Shown: positions 18,890-28,945, counted from the first letter of the stretch. The stretch: DNA of 59,348 nucleotides from an uncultured Paracoccus sp. (GCA_934533075.1 CAKTBJ010000015.1:1-59348), one strand, 5' to 3'. The notes: generated by a model not told the origin, from the sequence alone. Made by a program: numbers and translations.

Positions 18890-19171
18890 TTCTGTCCCCT
18901 TCTGCACGGTATCGACGGCATTTTTCGCGCGTCGTCGCATACCCCACGTTCGGGACCGCCCGGCGATGAACGCAATCTCCGACAATTTCAGTAAGATTCC
19001 GCCACAGGCCGGAAATCGTGTCGGAATCGCAACAGTCGCGGCGGCCGCGGTCCCGTCCCCGATGGACAGTGCGGGGGGTGCCGCGCTAGCGATGACCCAT
19101 GCCAGCCCGATGCTTTCCCGCATCAGCCAGACCCTCCCCGACAGGATCAGGATGCGGAGCCGGCTGCTGCG
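18890..19171. other. Divergent control region between receptor and sigma factor
   Basis: This 282-base gap must carry promoters for both genes. A less GC-rich patch around 18965-19015 has the minus-strand sequence GGAATCTTACTGAAATTG, the most promoter-like part, but I could not fix -35/-10 boxes or a convincing Fur box. No gene is seen inside. Confidence 0.4.
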
Positions 19172-19669
19172 ATGGGTGCCTGCGACAGTGAAACGCTTGG
19201 CCGTCTCTATCTCGAGGAGGGCGAGCGGCTCGAACGCCAGATCGCGCGGCGCATCGGCAATGCCAGCATTGCGCGGGACCTGGTGCATGATGTCTTCCTG
19301 CGCGTCTGGGAACGGGCCGGAGAGCTGCGCGGCAACCCCGCGGCCTTCCTGAGCCGCGCCGCCCGCAACAGCGCCATCGACCACCTGCGCCGCGAGACGA
19401 CGCGCCGGACCCATGCCGTGCAGGCCGCGCCGGCGGCCGGGCCGGCGGAGGACCCGGCCTTCGACATGCTGGCGGCGCGCCAATCCGCCGAGGCGATCCG
19501 GCAGGCCATCGACGGGTTGCCGGAAACCACCCGCAGGCTGTTCCTGATGAACCGCGTGCAGGGCATGAGCTTCCGCGACATCGCCGCGCAGTGCGACATG
19601 TCGGAGCGCAACGTGGCCCGGCACATGGCCAGGGCGGTGGCCCGCTGCACCCGCGCGCTGGCGGGGTGA
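19172..19669 (+). CDS. FecI-like ECF RNA polymerase sigma factor
   Basis: A 165-residue group 4 sigma factor with only regions 2 and 4. Region 2 contains ARDLVHDVFLRVWERA and the DNA-melting segment AARNSAIDHLRRE; region 4 has LPETTRRLFLMNRVQGMS followed by the helix-turn-helix FRDIAAQCDMSERNVARHM. FecI-type factors activate adjacent TonB-receptor genes when released by a FecR-type anti-sigma protein. No FecR gene follows here; the next gene is a glycosyltransferase. The factor may be controlled transcriptionally or by a distant partner. Confidence 0.88.
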   Translation: MGACDSETLGRLYLEEGERLERQIARRIGNASIARDLVHDVFLRVWERAGELRGNPAAFLSRAARNSAIDHLRRETTRRTHAVQAAPAAGPAEDPAFDMLAARQSAEAIRQAIDGLPETTRRLFLMNRVQGMSFRDIAAQCDMSERNVARHMARAVARCTRALAG

Positions 19670-19914
19670 CGCCGGCGCGGCCGGCCTCGGCCTCGCGGCG
19701 CGGGGCGCGGCGGGCGGGGGGCATGATCCCCGACACCACGCCCCCGGCTGGCGAAAGTCCGGGGCGGGACCGGAGCGCGGTCCTGCGGCGCAGATCCGTA
19801 TCGAATTGCCGCCGGGCGGACATGCAATCCGGCCATCGCTTGCCAATATCGGCGCATTATGCGATGCCTCGGAGAAATCGGGCAATATGAAATAAAGGTC
19901 TGGGGACAGACACC
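19670..19914. other. Gap before the glycosyltransferase pair, AT-richer at its right end
   Basis: The first half is extremely GC-rich with no gene. The last 80 bases are markedly richer in A and T than the surroundings and likely carry the promoter of the glycosyltransferases. A perfect TTGACA occurs at 19915-19920, where it coincides with the only workable start codon of the next gene; TAAAAA follows 16 bases later. Confidence 0.4.
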
Positions 19915-21108
19915 TTGACAAGAGAATATCACGGGATAAAAACTCGCCAGGGTTGCAATTCCGGTCTGAAGGACATCACCTTCATCTTCACGACCATCCT
20001 GCGCCCCGACTGCGCCCGGCGCCTGATCGCCTCGATCCGGCGGCATTGCCCGGCCCTGAAAGTCGTCGTCGCCGACCAGAACCCGTTCGATCCGGCGATG
20101 GACGCCTTCTATCGCGAAAACGAGGTCACCGTCCGATACCTGCCGTTCGATTCCGGCGTCGGAAAGGGCCGGGCCAGCCTGATGGACCTGGTGGATACCC
20201 GCTATACGCTGTTCGGCGACGACGATTTCATCTTCACCGAGCGGACCGATCTGGCGCCGGCCCGGCAGTTCCTTGATGCGCATGCGGAAATCGGCCTCGT
20301 CGGCGGCAGCATGATCGACCATCGCAGCCAGGCGGACGGGCGGCAGGTCAAGGTCCGGCGGCGATACGAGAAACTCGTTTCCCTGCTGCCCGAGCATCGG
20401 GGCATGATCGTCACCCCGATCGACTATGTTTCGCCCCGGATCACGATTTTCAACGGCCACCATTTCCATCATTGCGACATGACGCTGAACTGGGCGCTGT
20501 GCCGGACGGACATGCTGGCCGACCCGGAACTGCGCTGGGATCCGCAATTCAAGAGCGGCGGCGAGCACGAGGATTTCTTCCTGCAAATCAAATACCGCTC
20601 GGATTGGGGCGTCGTCCATTGCCCGCAGATGATCTGCGAGCATCGGCATGACGGATCGGCCCGCTATGACGCGCTGCGGGCGCGGGCGGACGGCTGGGCG
20701 GCGATGGGCCGCAAATGGGGGGTGGACTGGCTTCTCGACATCGGCACCGGATTGCGGCGATTCGACGATTTCAATTCCGTCCGGCCCTATACCGCCAACC
20801 CGCTTGCCAGCGCCCAGCAGCTTCCCGCCATCGGCACGGATTTCCTGCGGCTGTGGCATGACGGCCTCGCGGGCGCCTCGGTCAGCCCCGTCCAGAGCCT
20901 CCGCGAGGCGCGGGCCAGATCGGCGGCGGCCAATGCCAACCTGCAACGCCGGATCGGCATCTTGCAGGGCCGGGTCGCCCGGCTGACGGCCGGCCACGAG
21001 AAGGCCGGCACCCGCATCGCAGCCCTGACCGAGCGCAACCGGGCGATGCGGCAGCGCCTGGGGCTGTCGGGCAGCGGCGACCCGCCATCGGAGTCCCCCG
21101 CCCGATGA
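19915..21108 (+). CDS. GT-A fold glycosyltransferase with C-terminal coiled coil
   Basis: A 397-residue predicted cytoplasmic glycosyltransferase. The nucleotide-sugar/metal motif is FGDDDF at residues 100-105, and SGGEHEDFF (about 212-220) resembles the catalytic acid segment of galactosyl- and N-acetylgalactosaminyl-transferases. Residues about 325-385 form a coiled coil. The start is a TTG with GGGGA upstream; a TGA lies a few codons further up and no ATG or GTG occurs before the domain, so TTG is the only canonical choice. It overlaps the next glycosyltransferase gene by ATGA. Together they probably build a surface glycan; donor and acceptor are unknown. Confidence 0.72.
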   Translation: MTREYHGIKTRQGCNSGLKDITFIFTTILRPDCARRLIASIRRHCPALKVVVADQNPFDPAMDAFYRENEVTVRYLPFDSGVGKGRASLMDLVDTRYTLFGDDDFIFTERTDLAPARQFLDAHAEIGLVGGSMIDHRSQADGRQVKVRRRYEKLVSLLPEHRGMIVTPIDYVSPRITIFNGHHFHHCDMTLNWALCRTDMLADPELRWDPQFKSGGEHEDFFLQIKYRSDWGVVHCPQMICEHRHDGSARYDALRARADGWAAMGRKWGVDWLLDIGTGLRRFDDFNSVRPYTANPLASAQQLPAIGTDFLRLWHDGLAGASVSPVQSLREARARSAAANANLQRRIGILQGRVARLTAGHEKAGTRIAALTERNRAMRQRLGLSGSGDPPSESPAR

Positions 21109-22082
21109 GCCTGGACACGCATGCGGGCACCGGCGCAATCCCCGCCCTCCCCTCCAACGATCCGCCGCAGGTCAGCATCGACATCTGCACCCATGACCGG
21201 GCCGGGCTGCTGGCGAAATGCCTGGAATCCGTGCTGTCGCAGAGCCTGCCGCAGCGGGAGTTCCAGGTGATCGTCGTCGACAACAATTCCGGCGACGATA
21301 CGCGCGCGGTCTGCGACGGCTTTCGCGGGCGCTTCGCGAATTTCCTGTATCTGCACGAGCCGGTCCAGGGCATCGCCCGCGCCCGCAATACCGGCTGGCG
21401 TGCCGCGCAGGCGCCGCTGGTCGCCTATCTGGACGATGACGAGCTTGCCTGCGACGATTGGGCCGAACAGCTGCTCCGCGCCGCCCGCAGCCAGCCGGAC
21501 GCCGCGGTGATCGGCGGCGAATCCGAGCCGCTGTTCACCACCGAGCGCCCCGAATGGCTGACCGATCGCCTGCTGCATCACTACTCCTGCTGCCTGCGCT
21601 GGTCCGAGACCCCGCGCTTTCTTCAGGGCGCGGAATGGCTGGCCGAGGGAAATTGCCTCTATCGCCGCGACCTCCTGGCCGCCTATGGCGGCTTTCCCGA
21701 GGAACTCGGCCGCAGGGGCAGCATGCTGCTGTCCGGCGAGGGCGCGATCAACGATGTCCTCGCCGCGCATGGCGCGCGGTCGTTCTTTGCGCCGGCCGCG
21801 CGGGTCCGCCACCTGATCGACCCGGCGCGCCTGAATACGAAATGGCTGGCGCGGCGCTGCTTCTGGGGCGGCATCACCCGCGCCGTGGTGGACGACTATC
21901 TTCAGGAACGGACCGGCATCGGCCGGCCCTGGCGCGACCTTCGCCTGCCGGCGGGCGTCCGCGACTGGGAGCATCTGGTCAACGTGATGACCGACGACAA
22001 CCTGAACGAAAGTCTGCGCAAGCTTCACGATCTGGGTTATCTTCTGGCCCGGACCGGCCTTGTCGAGCCGCAGCGGCTCTAG
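21105..22082 (+). CDS. Glycosyltransferase family 2 protein
   Basis: A 325-residue GT2 enzyme. The N-terminal Rossmann-like half has SIDICTHDRAGLLAKCLES, VDNNSGDDT and the DxD-type motif YLDDDEL near residue 110; WLAEGNCLYRRDLL and the LSGEGAIND segment correspond to acceptor-side and catalytic-base regions. No membrane segment is seen. It is translationally coupled to the upstream GT-A protein by a 4-base overlap, so the two likely act on one glycan. The stop is followed by a small hairpin, GCCGC CAT GCGGC, 28 bases on. Confidence 0.88.
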   Translation: MSLDTHAGTGAIPALPSNDPPQVSIDICTHDRAGLLAKCLESVLSQSLPQREFQVIVVDNNSGDDTRAVCDGFRGRFANFLYLHEPVQGIARARNTGWRAAQAPLVAYLDDDELACDDWAEQLLRAARSQPDAAVIGGESEPLFTTERPEWLTDRLLHHYSCCLRWSETPRFLQGAEWLAEGNCLYRRDLLAAYGGFPEELGRRGSMLLSGEGAINDVLAAHGARSFFAPAARVRHLIDPARLNTKWLARRCFWGGITRAVVDDYLQERTGIGRPWRDLRLPAGVRDWEHLVNVMTDDNLNESLRKLHDLGYLLARTGLVEPQRL

Positions 22083-22172
22083 CAGCCCGCGGCCCGGATT
22101 GCCCCGCACGCCGCCATGCGGCATTGATGGCACCATGATCCGCCCCGACAGCGGCGCATGGGAGGCAGGCAC

Positions 22173-22928
22173 ATGGCCCGGCACAGACAGTTCCCCCGGC
22201 TTCTGGTTTCGGTCCGGCTGCTGGTCGGGCATCACCGCTCGAACGGCAGCGACGCGGCGCTGGCGGTGATCCTGGCCGCCGTGGCCGGCGCGGCCAATGC
22301 CGGTGGCTTCTTCGCGCTGGGGCAATATACCTCGCACATGACCGGCTATCTGTCGCAGCTTGCCGACCATCTGGTGCTGGGCAACCTGTGGATCTCGCTG
22401 GTGGCGGTGCTGGCCATCGGCGCCTTCGTGACCGGCGCGGCGTTCAGCACCATCCTGATCAACTGGGCGCGCAGCCACACCAGTCAGCGCCAATATGCGC
22501 TGCCCATCGGGCTGCAAGGGGCATTCCTGCTGTGCTTCGCCGGCGGCGGCTGGCTCACCTCCGAGGCCGGGCGCCTGTTCGCGCTGACCTGCCTGTGCTT
22601 CATCATGGGCATGCAGAATGCGACGATCACCAAGATTTCCGGCGCGCGCATCCGCACCACCCATTGCACCGGCATCGTCACCGATATCGGCATCGAGCTG
22701 GGCCGCGCCACCTTCCACCATTTCCACCCCGCCGCGCCCGTGGCCTTCGACCGCGCCAAGCTGCGCATCCTGGTGGCGCTGGTCGCGGCCTTCGTGCTGG
22801 GCGGGCTGATCGGGGCGCTGGGCTATGGCCGTGCGGGCTTCCTGTTCTCGCTGCCGCTGGGGCTGACGCTGCTGGCGCTGGCGCTGCCGGGGCTGCGCCG
22901 GGGCGGGGCGCGGATAAGGCGGGCCTGA
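22173..22928 (+). CDS. DUF1275 (YoaK-like) membrane protein
   Basis: A 251-residue inner-membrane protein with six predicted helices, matching the DUF1275 family: AVAGAANAGGFFALGQYTSHMTG in helix 1-2, MGMQNATITKISGARIRTTH in the middle, and a late pair of helices. DUF1275 proteins have no settled function. GGGAGG sits 7 bases before this ATG; a longer frame from 22158 would place the start inside that ribosome site. The last 26 bases around its stop are repeated 131 bases downstream. Confidence 0.88.
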   Translation: MARHRQFPRLLVSVRLLVGHHRSNGSDAALAVILAAVAGAANAGGFFALGQYTSHMTGYLSQLADHLVLGNLWISLVAVLAIGAFVTGAAFSTILINWARSHTSQRQYALPIGLQGAFLLCFAGGGWLTSEAGRLFALTCLCFIMGMQNATITKISGARIRTTHCTGIVTDIGIELGRATFHHFHPAAPVAFDRAKLRILVALVAAFVLGGLIGALGYGRAGFLFSLPLGLTLLALALPGLRRGGARIRRA

Positions 22929-23066
22929 GCCGCGCATCGGCCAGCCCCGGGTGGCCGGTCGCCCATCCCGGCGGCCGGCGGTGTTTCCCCCATCGCGCCG
23001 CACATGACTGCCGCCCACACCGACACCTTCAGGGCGAAACGCGGATATGGCGGGCCTGAGCCGCGC
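22910..23066 (+). repeat. Direct repeat of the DUF1275 gene's 3' end
   Basis: GCGGATAAGGCGGGCCTGAG and the next six bases (22910-22935, spanning the DUF1275 stop codon) recur at 23041-23066 with one mismatch. Sequence after each copy remains loosely similar (CCGGGTGGC, CATCC). The rest of the 301-base gap to ruvX shows no gene; a palindrome CCGGGCC A GGCCCGG lies at 23091-23105. Confidence 0.7.
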
Positions 23067-23229
23067 GGTGCCGGGTGGCGGATGGTGCATCCGGGCCAGG
23101 CCCGGCCGACCGGGCGCGGATCCCGCCGCCCGCACCGGCGCCTCCACGCCCCCCGGCCCATTCGGGGATTGCACCTCGGGCGCAAACCGTGGCAACGCTG
23201 GCGCGACGCGGCCCGCAGGAAGTCCCCGC

Positions 23230-23706
23230 ATGATCCACGACGACATCACCGATTTCGCCGCCGGGCTGGGGCGGGGGCCTCTGGCCGGGCTGGACCTGGG
23301 CACCAAGACCATCGGCGTCGCCGTCAGCGACGGCTTGCGGCAGGTGGCCTCGCCGCTGCACACCATCCGCCGCACCAGGTTCACCCAGGACGCCCAGGCC
23401 CTGATCGCCCTGCTGGCCGATCGCGAGATCGCCGGGCTGATCCTCGGCCTGCCGCGCAACATGGACGGCAGCGAGGGGCCGCGCGCGCAATCCACCCGCG
23501 CCTTCGCCCGCAACCTCTCGCGCATCGTGGCCTGGCCCATCGGCTTCTGGGACGAGCGCCTCTCCACCGTCGCGGCCGAGCGCGCGCTGCTGGAGGCCGA
23601 TACCTCGCGCGCGCGCCGGGCCGAGGTCATCGACCAGGTGGCGGCGGGCTATATCCTGCAAGGCGCGCTGGACCGGCTGCGGTATCTGGATGCCGGACGC
23701 GCCTGA
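23230..23706 (+). CDS. ruvX: Putative pre-16S rRNA nuclease / Holliday junction resolvase-like RuvX
   Basis: A 158-residue YqgF-family RNase H-fold nuclease implicated in 16S rRNA 5' maturation. The first catalytic Asp is in [15 protein letters not shown]; the second acidic site is in [13 protein letters not shown]; the last Asp is in [11 protein letters not shown]. The length is normal. AGGAAG precedes the ATG. The 3' end overlaps the DUF1289 gene by 17 bases. Confidence 0.93.
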   Translation: MIHDDITDFAAGLGRGPLAGLDLGTKTIGVAVSDGLRQVASPLHTIRRTRFTQDAQALIALLADREIAGLILGLPRNMDGSEGPRAQSTRAFARNLSRIVAWPIGFWDERLSTVAAERALLEADTSRARRAEVIDQVAAGYILQGALDRLRYLDAGRA

Positions 23707-23896
23707 TCCCCCCAGCCCCTGCGTGAACATCTGCGTGATGCACCCGCGCGCCGGCCTTTGCGTCGGCTGCCTGCGCACGCTGGACGAGATCGCCGCATGG
23801 GGCGCGCTGGACCCCGCCGGCAAGCGCGCGATCCTCGACGCCCTGCCCGCCCGCGAGATGCTGGTGCGCAAGCGTCCGCGCCGCGAAACGCCCTAG
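23690..23896 (+). CDS. DUF1289 small cysteine-rich protein
   Basis: A 68-residue protein of the DUF1289 family, short bacterial proteins with four conserved Cys. Here Cys11, Cys15, Cys24 and Cys27 lie in [19 protein letters not shown] and could bind a metal; RTLDEIAAW follows as in the family. The function is unknown. Its start lies inside the end of ruvX, giving translational coupling. Confidence 0.9.
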   Translation: MPDAPDPPSPCVNICVMHPRAGLCVGCLRTLDEIAAWGALDPAGKRAILDALPAREMLVRKRPRRETP

Positions 23897-24063
23897 CCTC
23901 CGCCCCGGCCCATGCCGCCCCCCGCTGCCTGCCGCGAAACCCTCATCGGTCCCTCCCCGTCACGAATCATCCCTCACCCCCTTGATACTCGGCCAAAGGT
24001 TGACAAAATCCTTACGCGAACCGGCCGGCACGACCGGCCAGCAGGATGGGGACATTCCAGGAC
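23897..24063. other. Promoter region of cbpA-cbpM
   Basis: This 167-base gap becomes less GC-rich between 23980 and 24020. TTGATA (23982-23987) with AAAATC 17 bases on (24005-24010), and a separate TTGACA (24000-24005), are candidate elements; neither has a good partner box. CTTGAT at 23981 resembles the -35 of alphaproteobacterial heat-shock promoters, but no matching -10 is clear. Confidence 0.35.
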
Positions 24064-24987
24064 ATGGCAGAGGATCCATATGCCGCGCTCGGCCTGGGCA
24101 GGGATGCCAGCGAGGCCCAGATCAAGAAGGCTTATCGCCGCATCGCCAAGACCGACCACCCGGACCTGAATCCCGACCCGGCGGCGACGGAACGCTTCAA
24201 GGCGGCCTCGGTGGCCTATGACCTGCTGGGCGATCCCGAAAAGCGCCGCCGCTATGATGCCGGCGAGATCGACGCCGCCGGGCAGGAGCGCCCGCAGCGC
24301 CAGTATTACCGCGATTTCTCGGGTCGCGCCGACAATCCCTATGCCGGTGCGCAGGGATTCGAGGGGGGCGACTTCTCGGACGTGTTCGAGGACCTGTTCG
24401 GCGCCCGCGCCGGCCGGCGCAGCGGCGCGCGCGGCTTCCGGGCCGAGGATTTCTCGATGCGCGGGCAGGATGTCCGCTATACGCTGTCGCTGGATCTGGT
24501 CACGGCGGTGAACGGCGGGACGACGCGGATCACCCTGCCCGACGGCAGCACGCTGGACGTGAAGATCCCCGCCGGCGCCTATGACGGGCAGGTGATGCGC
24601 CTGAAGGGCAAGGGCGGGCCGGGCCACGGCAAGGGCGGCCCCGGCGACGCCTATCTGACGCTGAACATCGAGGACCATGCCGATTTCCGCCGCGAGGGCG
24701 ACGACATCCATGTCACCCTGCCGATCTCGCTGCCCGAGGCCGTGCTGGGCGGCAAGGTGCCGGTCGAGACGGTGGACGGCGCGGTCAGCCTGACGGTGCC
24801 GCCGGGCACCTCCTCGGGCAAGCGGCTGCGGCTGCGCGGCAAGGGCGCGCCGAAGCAGGGCGGCGGGCGCGGCGACATGCTGGTGGAACTGCGCATCGTC
24901 CTGCCCCGAAAGATCGACGACCAGCTTGCCGGCGCCATCCGCGACTGGCGCGCCGGCCACGACTATGACCCGCGGGGGGATGCGTGA
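24064..24987 (+). CDS. cbpA: DnaJ-type co-chaperone CbpA
   Basis: A 307-residue type II J-protein that stimulates DnaK. The J-domain covers about residues 1-65 with His32-Pro33-Asp34; a Gly/Phe-rich linker (about 75-130) contains FEGGDFSDVFEDLFG; two C-terminal substrate-binding domains follow, with no zinc-finger CxxCxGxG repeats, which separates it from DnaJ. The start MAEDPYAALG fits the family and has GGGGA 11 bases upstream; an in-frame ATG 18 bases earlier is possible. cbpM follows with overlapping stop and start, the usual cbpAM pair. Confidence 0.9.
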   Translation: MAEDPYAALGLGRDASEAQIKKAYRRIAKTDHPDLNPDPAATERFKAASVAYDLLGDPEKRRRYDAGEIDAAGQERPQRQYYRDFSGRADNPYAGAQGFEGGDFSDVFEDLFGARAGRRSGARGFRAEDFSMRGQDVRYTLSLDLVTAVNGGTTRITLPDGSTLDVKIPAGAYDGQVMRLKGKGGPGHGKGGPGDAYLTLNIEDHADFRREGDDIHVTLPISLPEAVLGGKVPVETVDGAVSLTVPPGTSSGKRLRLRGKGAPKQGGGRGDMLVELRIVLPRKIDDQLAGAIRDWRAGHDYDPRGDA

Positions 24988-25333
24988 TGCCCCATCATTA
25001 CACCGAAGCCGAAGTCCTCGCCCGGATCGAGACCCTGACCCCGCCGCGCCTGACCGCCTGGCTGCGCGCCCGGATCGTGCGGCCCGTGCAGTCGGAACAG
25101 GGCAACCTCTATCGCGAGATCGACCTGGCGCGGCTGGCACTGCTTTGCGACCTGGCCGAGGATTACCGGCTGGACGAGGACGGGATGCAACTGGTGATGT
25201 CGCTGCTGGATCAGGCGCACCAGCTGCGGGCCGAAATGCGCCTGCTGCTGGGCGCGCTGTCGCAGCAGCCCCCCGATGTGCGCCTGCGCCTGCGCGAGAT
25301 CATCGCGCAGGCGGAAGGGGATAGACCGGAAGC

Positions 25334-25337
<4 letters not shown>
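24987..25337 (+). CDS. cbpM: Chaperone modulator CbpM
   Basis: A 116-residue MerR-like protein that in other bacteria binds the J-domain of CbpA and inhibits it. The N-terminal part (EAEVLARIETLTPPRLTAWL) has the helical MerR-like fold; a coiled-coil C-terminus follows. The ATG overlaps the cbpA stop as TGATG; a GTG one codon earlier is also possible. The stop shares the palindrome CTAG with the stop of the convergent thiolase gene. Confidence 0.85.
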
Positions 25338-26536
<1,199 letters not shown>

Positions 26537-26854
26537 GGTCGTCCCCCCGCAATGACCGCCGCACTAGAACGCGGGCCGGCGGATATTTCAAGCCGGCCGC
26601 CATCCTTTTGCGCCCTTGCGTCATCTGGCGCTTGTGTTCCGGGCCAATATGATTACACGCGCAGGCATGACGAACCGTGGCCATGTCTGGATGCAGCGCA
26701 TTGCCGAGGGGCCGGGTGCTGCGCGCGCCACGGTCCCCGCCGCGCTGCGCAGGTTCCGCCGGGTTCCGCGCGACCACGCCCGCCGCCTTTTCCCCTCGAT
26801 GCCGGCCGGGCATGCGCCCGCCGCGCCGCCTTGCAGCCCACAGGAGACCCCGCA
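26537..26854. other. Divergent region upstream of the purine/ABC operon
   Basis: This 318-base gap separates the thiolase gene from the ABC operon. A good -10 box TATGAT lies at 26648-26653 without a clear -35 (CTGGCG at 17 bases). That would leave a leader of about 195 bases; I looked for purine, thiamine and guanidine riboswitch cores and found none. An 80-codon open frame ending over the next start codon has no supporting feature. AGGAGA (26842-26847) is the ribosome site of the next gene. Confidence 0.4.
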
Positions 26855-27871
26855 ATGAAACCCGCCCTTACCCTTGCCGCGCTGGCGCTGCTGCCCGGCG
26901 CCGCGCTGGCGCAGACGCCGACGCTGACCATCTCGGTCTACGGCATCGCGCAGGACGAATACACCGCCGCCCTCTACAAGCCCTTCGAGGCGCAATGCGG
27001 CTGCAAGCTGGTGGTGGAGACCGGCAACTCCTCCGAGCGCGCCGCCAAGCTGGAGGCCAATGCCGGCAACCCGGTGGTGGACGTGATCGCGCTGTCGGAT
27101 ACCGACGCCCTGGAGGCCGGGCGCAAGGGCCTGCTGCAACCGCTGGACCCGGCCGCCATCCCGAACATGGCGCAGATCTACGACTTTGCCCGCGATCCGG
27201 TCGGCGACAACTGGGCGGTGGGCTATACCTTCTACGGCACGTCCATCGTCTATCGCGAGGACGTGGTGACGGTGGAAAGCTGGCTGGACCTGTTCTCGGA
27301 CGAGCTGAAGGGCCGCGTCGCGCTGCCCAACATCACCACCACGCAGGGTCCGATCACGCTCTACATGCTGGAAACCGCGCTCGGCTCGGACGATCCGGGC
27401 TTCGCCAAGGCCATCGAACTGGTCGCCCGGCACAAGGACGACATCGTGACCTTCTACGAGCGCGGCAGCCAGATCCCGCAACTGTTGCAGCAGGAGGAGA
27501 TCCTCGCCGCGCCGGTGGGCCGCTTCGGCTGGGCCAACCTGGGCAAGCTGGGCCTGCCCATCGCCTGGGCCGCGCCGAAGGAAGGCCAGACCGGCGGCAT
27601 GAACGTGCTGTCGATCGCCGCCGGCACCAAGCAGCCGGAGCTTGCGGCGCAGTTCATCGACTACTGGCTGTCGGCCGAGGTCCAGCAGAAGCTGGCCGAG
27701 GGGCTGGTGGACAGCCCGGTCAACACCACCGTCGAGGTCCCCGAGGACATCGCCGAGGGGCTGACCTACGGCGCCGAGACCGCCGCCGCGATCCGCTTCC
27801 TGCCGCCCGCCGTGCAGGTCGAGCATCGCAACGGCTGGCTGGACGCCTGGAACCAGCAGGTCGCCCGCTGA
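26855..27871 (+). CDS. ABC transporter periplasmic solute-binding protein (PotD-like, family 1)
   Basis: A 338-residue periplasmic binding protein with a signal peptide cleaved after ALA near residue 19. The mature part begins TPTLTISVYGIAQDEYTAAL and has the cluster D class layout of spermidine/putrescine or iron binding proteins (GNSSERAAKLEAN, VDVIALSDTDALEAGRKGLL). It heads an operon with two permeases, an ATPase, a nucleoside hydrolase and adenine deaminase, so the ligand may be a purine nucleoside-like compound, but the protein family usually binds polyamines, thiamine or metals. The ligand is unresolved. Confidence 0.85.
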   Translation: MKPALTLAALALLPGAALAQTPTLTISVYGIAQDEYTAALYKPFEAQCGCKLVVETGNSSERAAKLEANAGNPVVDVIALSDTDALEAGRKGLLQPLDPAAIPNMAQIYDFARDPVGDNWAVGYTFYGTSIVYREDVVTVESWLDLFSDELKGRVALPNITTTQGPITLYMLETALGSDDPGFAKAIELVARHKDDIVTFYERGSQIPQLLQQEEILAAPVGRFGWANLGKLGLPIAWAAPKEGQTGGMNVLSIAAGTKQPELAAQFIDYWLSAEVQQKLAEGLVDSPVNTTVEVPEDIAEGLTYGAETAAAIRFLPPAVQVEHRNGWLDAWNQQVAR

Positions 27872-27928
27872 TGCGCGGCCGCCGCCCGCGTGCCCGGACC
27901 GGGCGCGGCGGGGCGGCGGCACCCTTGC

Positions 27929-27977
27929 GCCCCGGCCCTTTCGCCGGGCACAGTATCCGCATCGCCCCGCTTCGGGG
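27929..27977 (+). terminator. Hairpins between binding protein and permease genes
   Basis: Two stem-loops, CCCGGC/GCCGGG (27931-27948, 6-base loop) and CCCCG/CGGGG (27965-27977, 3-base loop), occur in a 231-base, extremely GC-rich gap. Such hairpins commonly let the binding protein be made in excess over the membrane parts. No other gene is visible in the gap. Confidence 0.45.
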
Positions 27978-28102
27978 GCCGTCCGCGCCCCCGGTCCGCA
28001 ATCCGGCGCCCCTCATGCCCGGCCCGCCGGCATGGCCCGCGCCCTGAAACCCGCTGCGGGCGCACGCGCCCCCGGCCCCCGCCCCGGCCGCAAGGAGCGC
28101 CC

Positions 28103-28945
28103 ATGTTCTCAGACCGCCGCATCGCGCTTGCGCTGATCGCGCCCGCCGTGGTTTTCGTGCTGGTGGGCTTCATCCTGCCGGTGCTGGTGCTGCTGGCCGA
28201 GGCATTCAAATCCGCCGACGGCTGGAGCCTGCGCAACTTTACCGATTTCTTCGCCCAGCCGCTTTACCGCGAAGTGTTCTGGCGCACCTTCCGGCTGGGG
28301 CTGACCGTCACCGCCGTCGCCGCCATCGTCGGCTATGGCGTGGCGATGGCGGTCGTGGACAAGACGCCCACCACAAAGGGCCGGCTGGTGGCGCTGCTGG
28401 TGCTGCCGCTGATGATCTCGCCGGTGGCGCGCACCTATGCGTGGCTGGTGATCCTGGGCCGCACCGGCTTCGTCAACGTCGCCTTGCAGCAGGTCGGGCT
28501 GACGGACGAGCCGCTGCGCATCCTGTTCACCGAGACCGCCGTGTTCATCGGCCTGATCCAGCTGTTCTTCCCGCTGATGGTGCTGCCGCTGATCTCCTCG
28601 CTGGAGAACCTGCCGCGCGACGTGATCCCGGCGGCGCGGGTGCTGGGGGCAAGCTGGCCCACGGTGTTCCTGAAGATCATCCTGCCGCTGACCCGCGAGG
28701 GGCTGGTCGTGGGCGGCACGCTGGTCTTCGTCGGCTCGCTGACCGCCTATGTCACGCCGGCGATCCTCGGCGGTTCCAAGGTCCTGATGCTGGAGACGCT
28801 GCTTTACCAGCGGATCAACGTGGCCAACGACTACACGGCGGCGACGGTGATCGCGGTCATCCTGATCGTCATGTCCATCGCCACCAACATCCTTCTCAAG
28901 CGCGTGGCCAGCCTGCGCAACCGCAAGCGCGAGGTGCGGGCATGA
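28103..28945 (+). CDS. ABC transporter permease (PotB-like)
   Basis: A 280-residue inner-membrane permease with six predicted helices. The EAA loop that docks the ATPase reads ENLPRDVIPAARVLGASWPT, followed by FLKIILPLTREG. AAGGAG lies just before the ATG. It overlaps the next permease gene by 4 bases. The pair of unequal permeases with one ATPase is the PotABCD-type arrangement. Confidence 0.9.
   Translation: MFSDRRIALALIAPAVVFVLVGFILPVLVLLAEAFKSADGWSLRNFTDFFAQPLYREVFWRTFRLGLTVTAVAAIVGYGVAMAVVDKTPTTKGRLVALLVLPLMISPVARTYAWLVILGRTGFVNVALQQVGLTDEPLRILFTETAVFIGLIQLFFPLMVLPLISSLENLPRDVIPAARVLGASWPTVFLKIILPLTREGLVVGGTLVFVGSLTAYVTPAILGGSKVLMLETLLYQRINVANDYTAATVIAVILIVMSIATNILLKRVASLRNRKREVRA

Noticed and set aside
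20787..23630. A 947-codon open frame on the minus strand
   Set aside because: It lies antisense to two glycosyltransferases, DUF1275 and ruvX, all with clear family motifs; it is a GC-rich shadow with low-complexity content.
26537..26854. Possible purine or thiamine riboswitch before the purine/ABC operon
   Set aside because: None of the conserved riboswitch core sequences I know was found in this leader.
26616..26858. An 80-codon frame ending over the start of the ABC binding protein gene
   Set aside because: No ribosome site or recognisable motif; the ending overlap with ATGA is likely chance, so I left it as part of the leader region.
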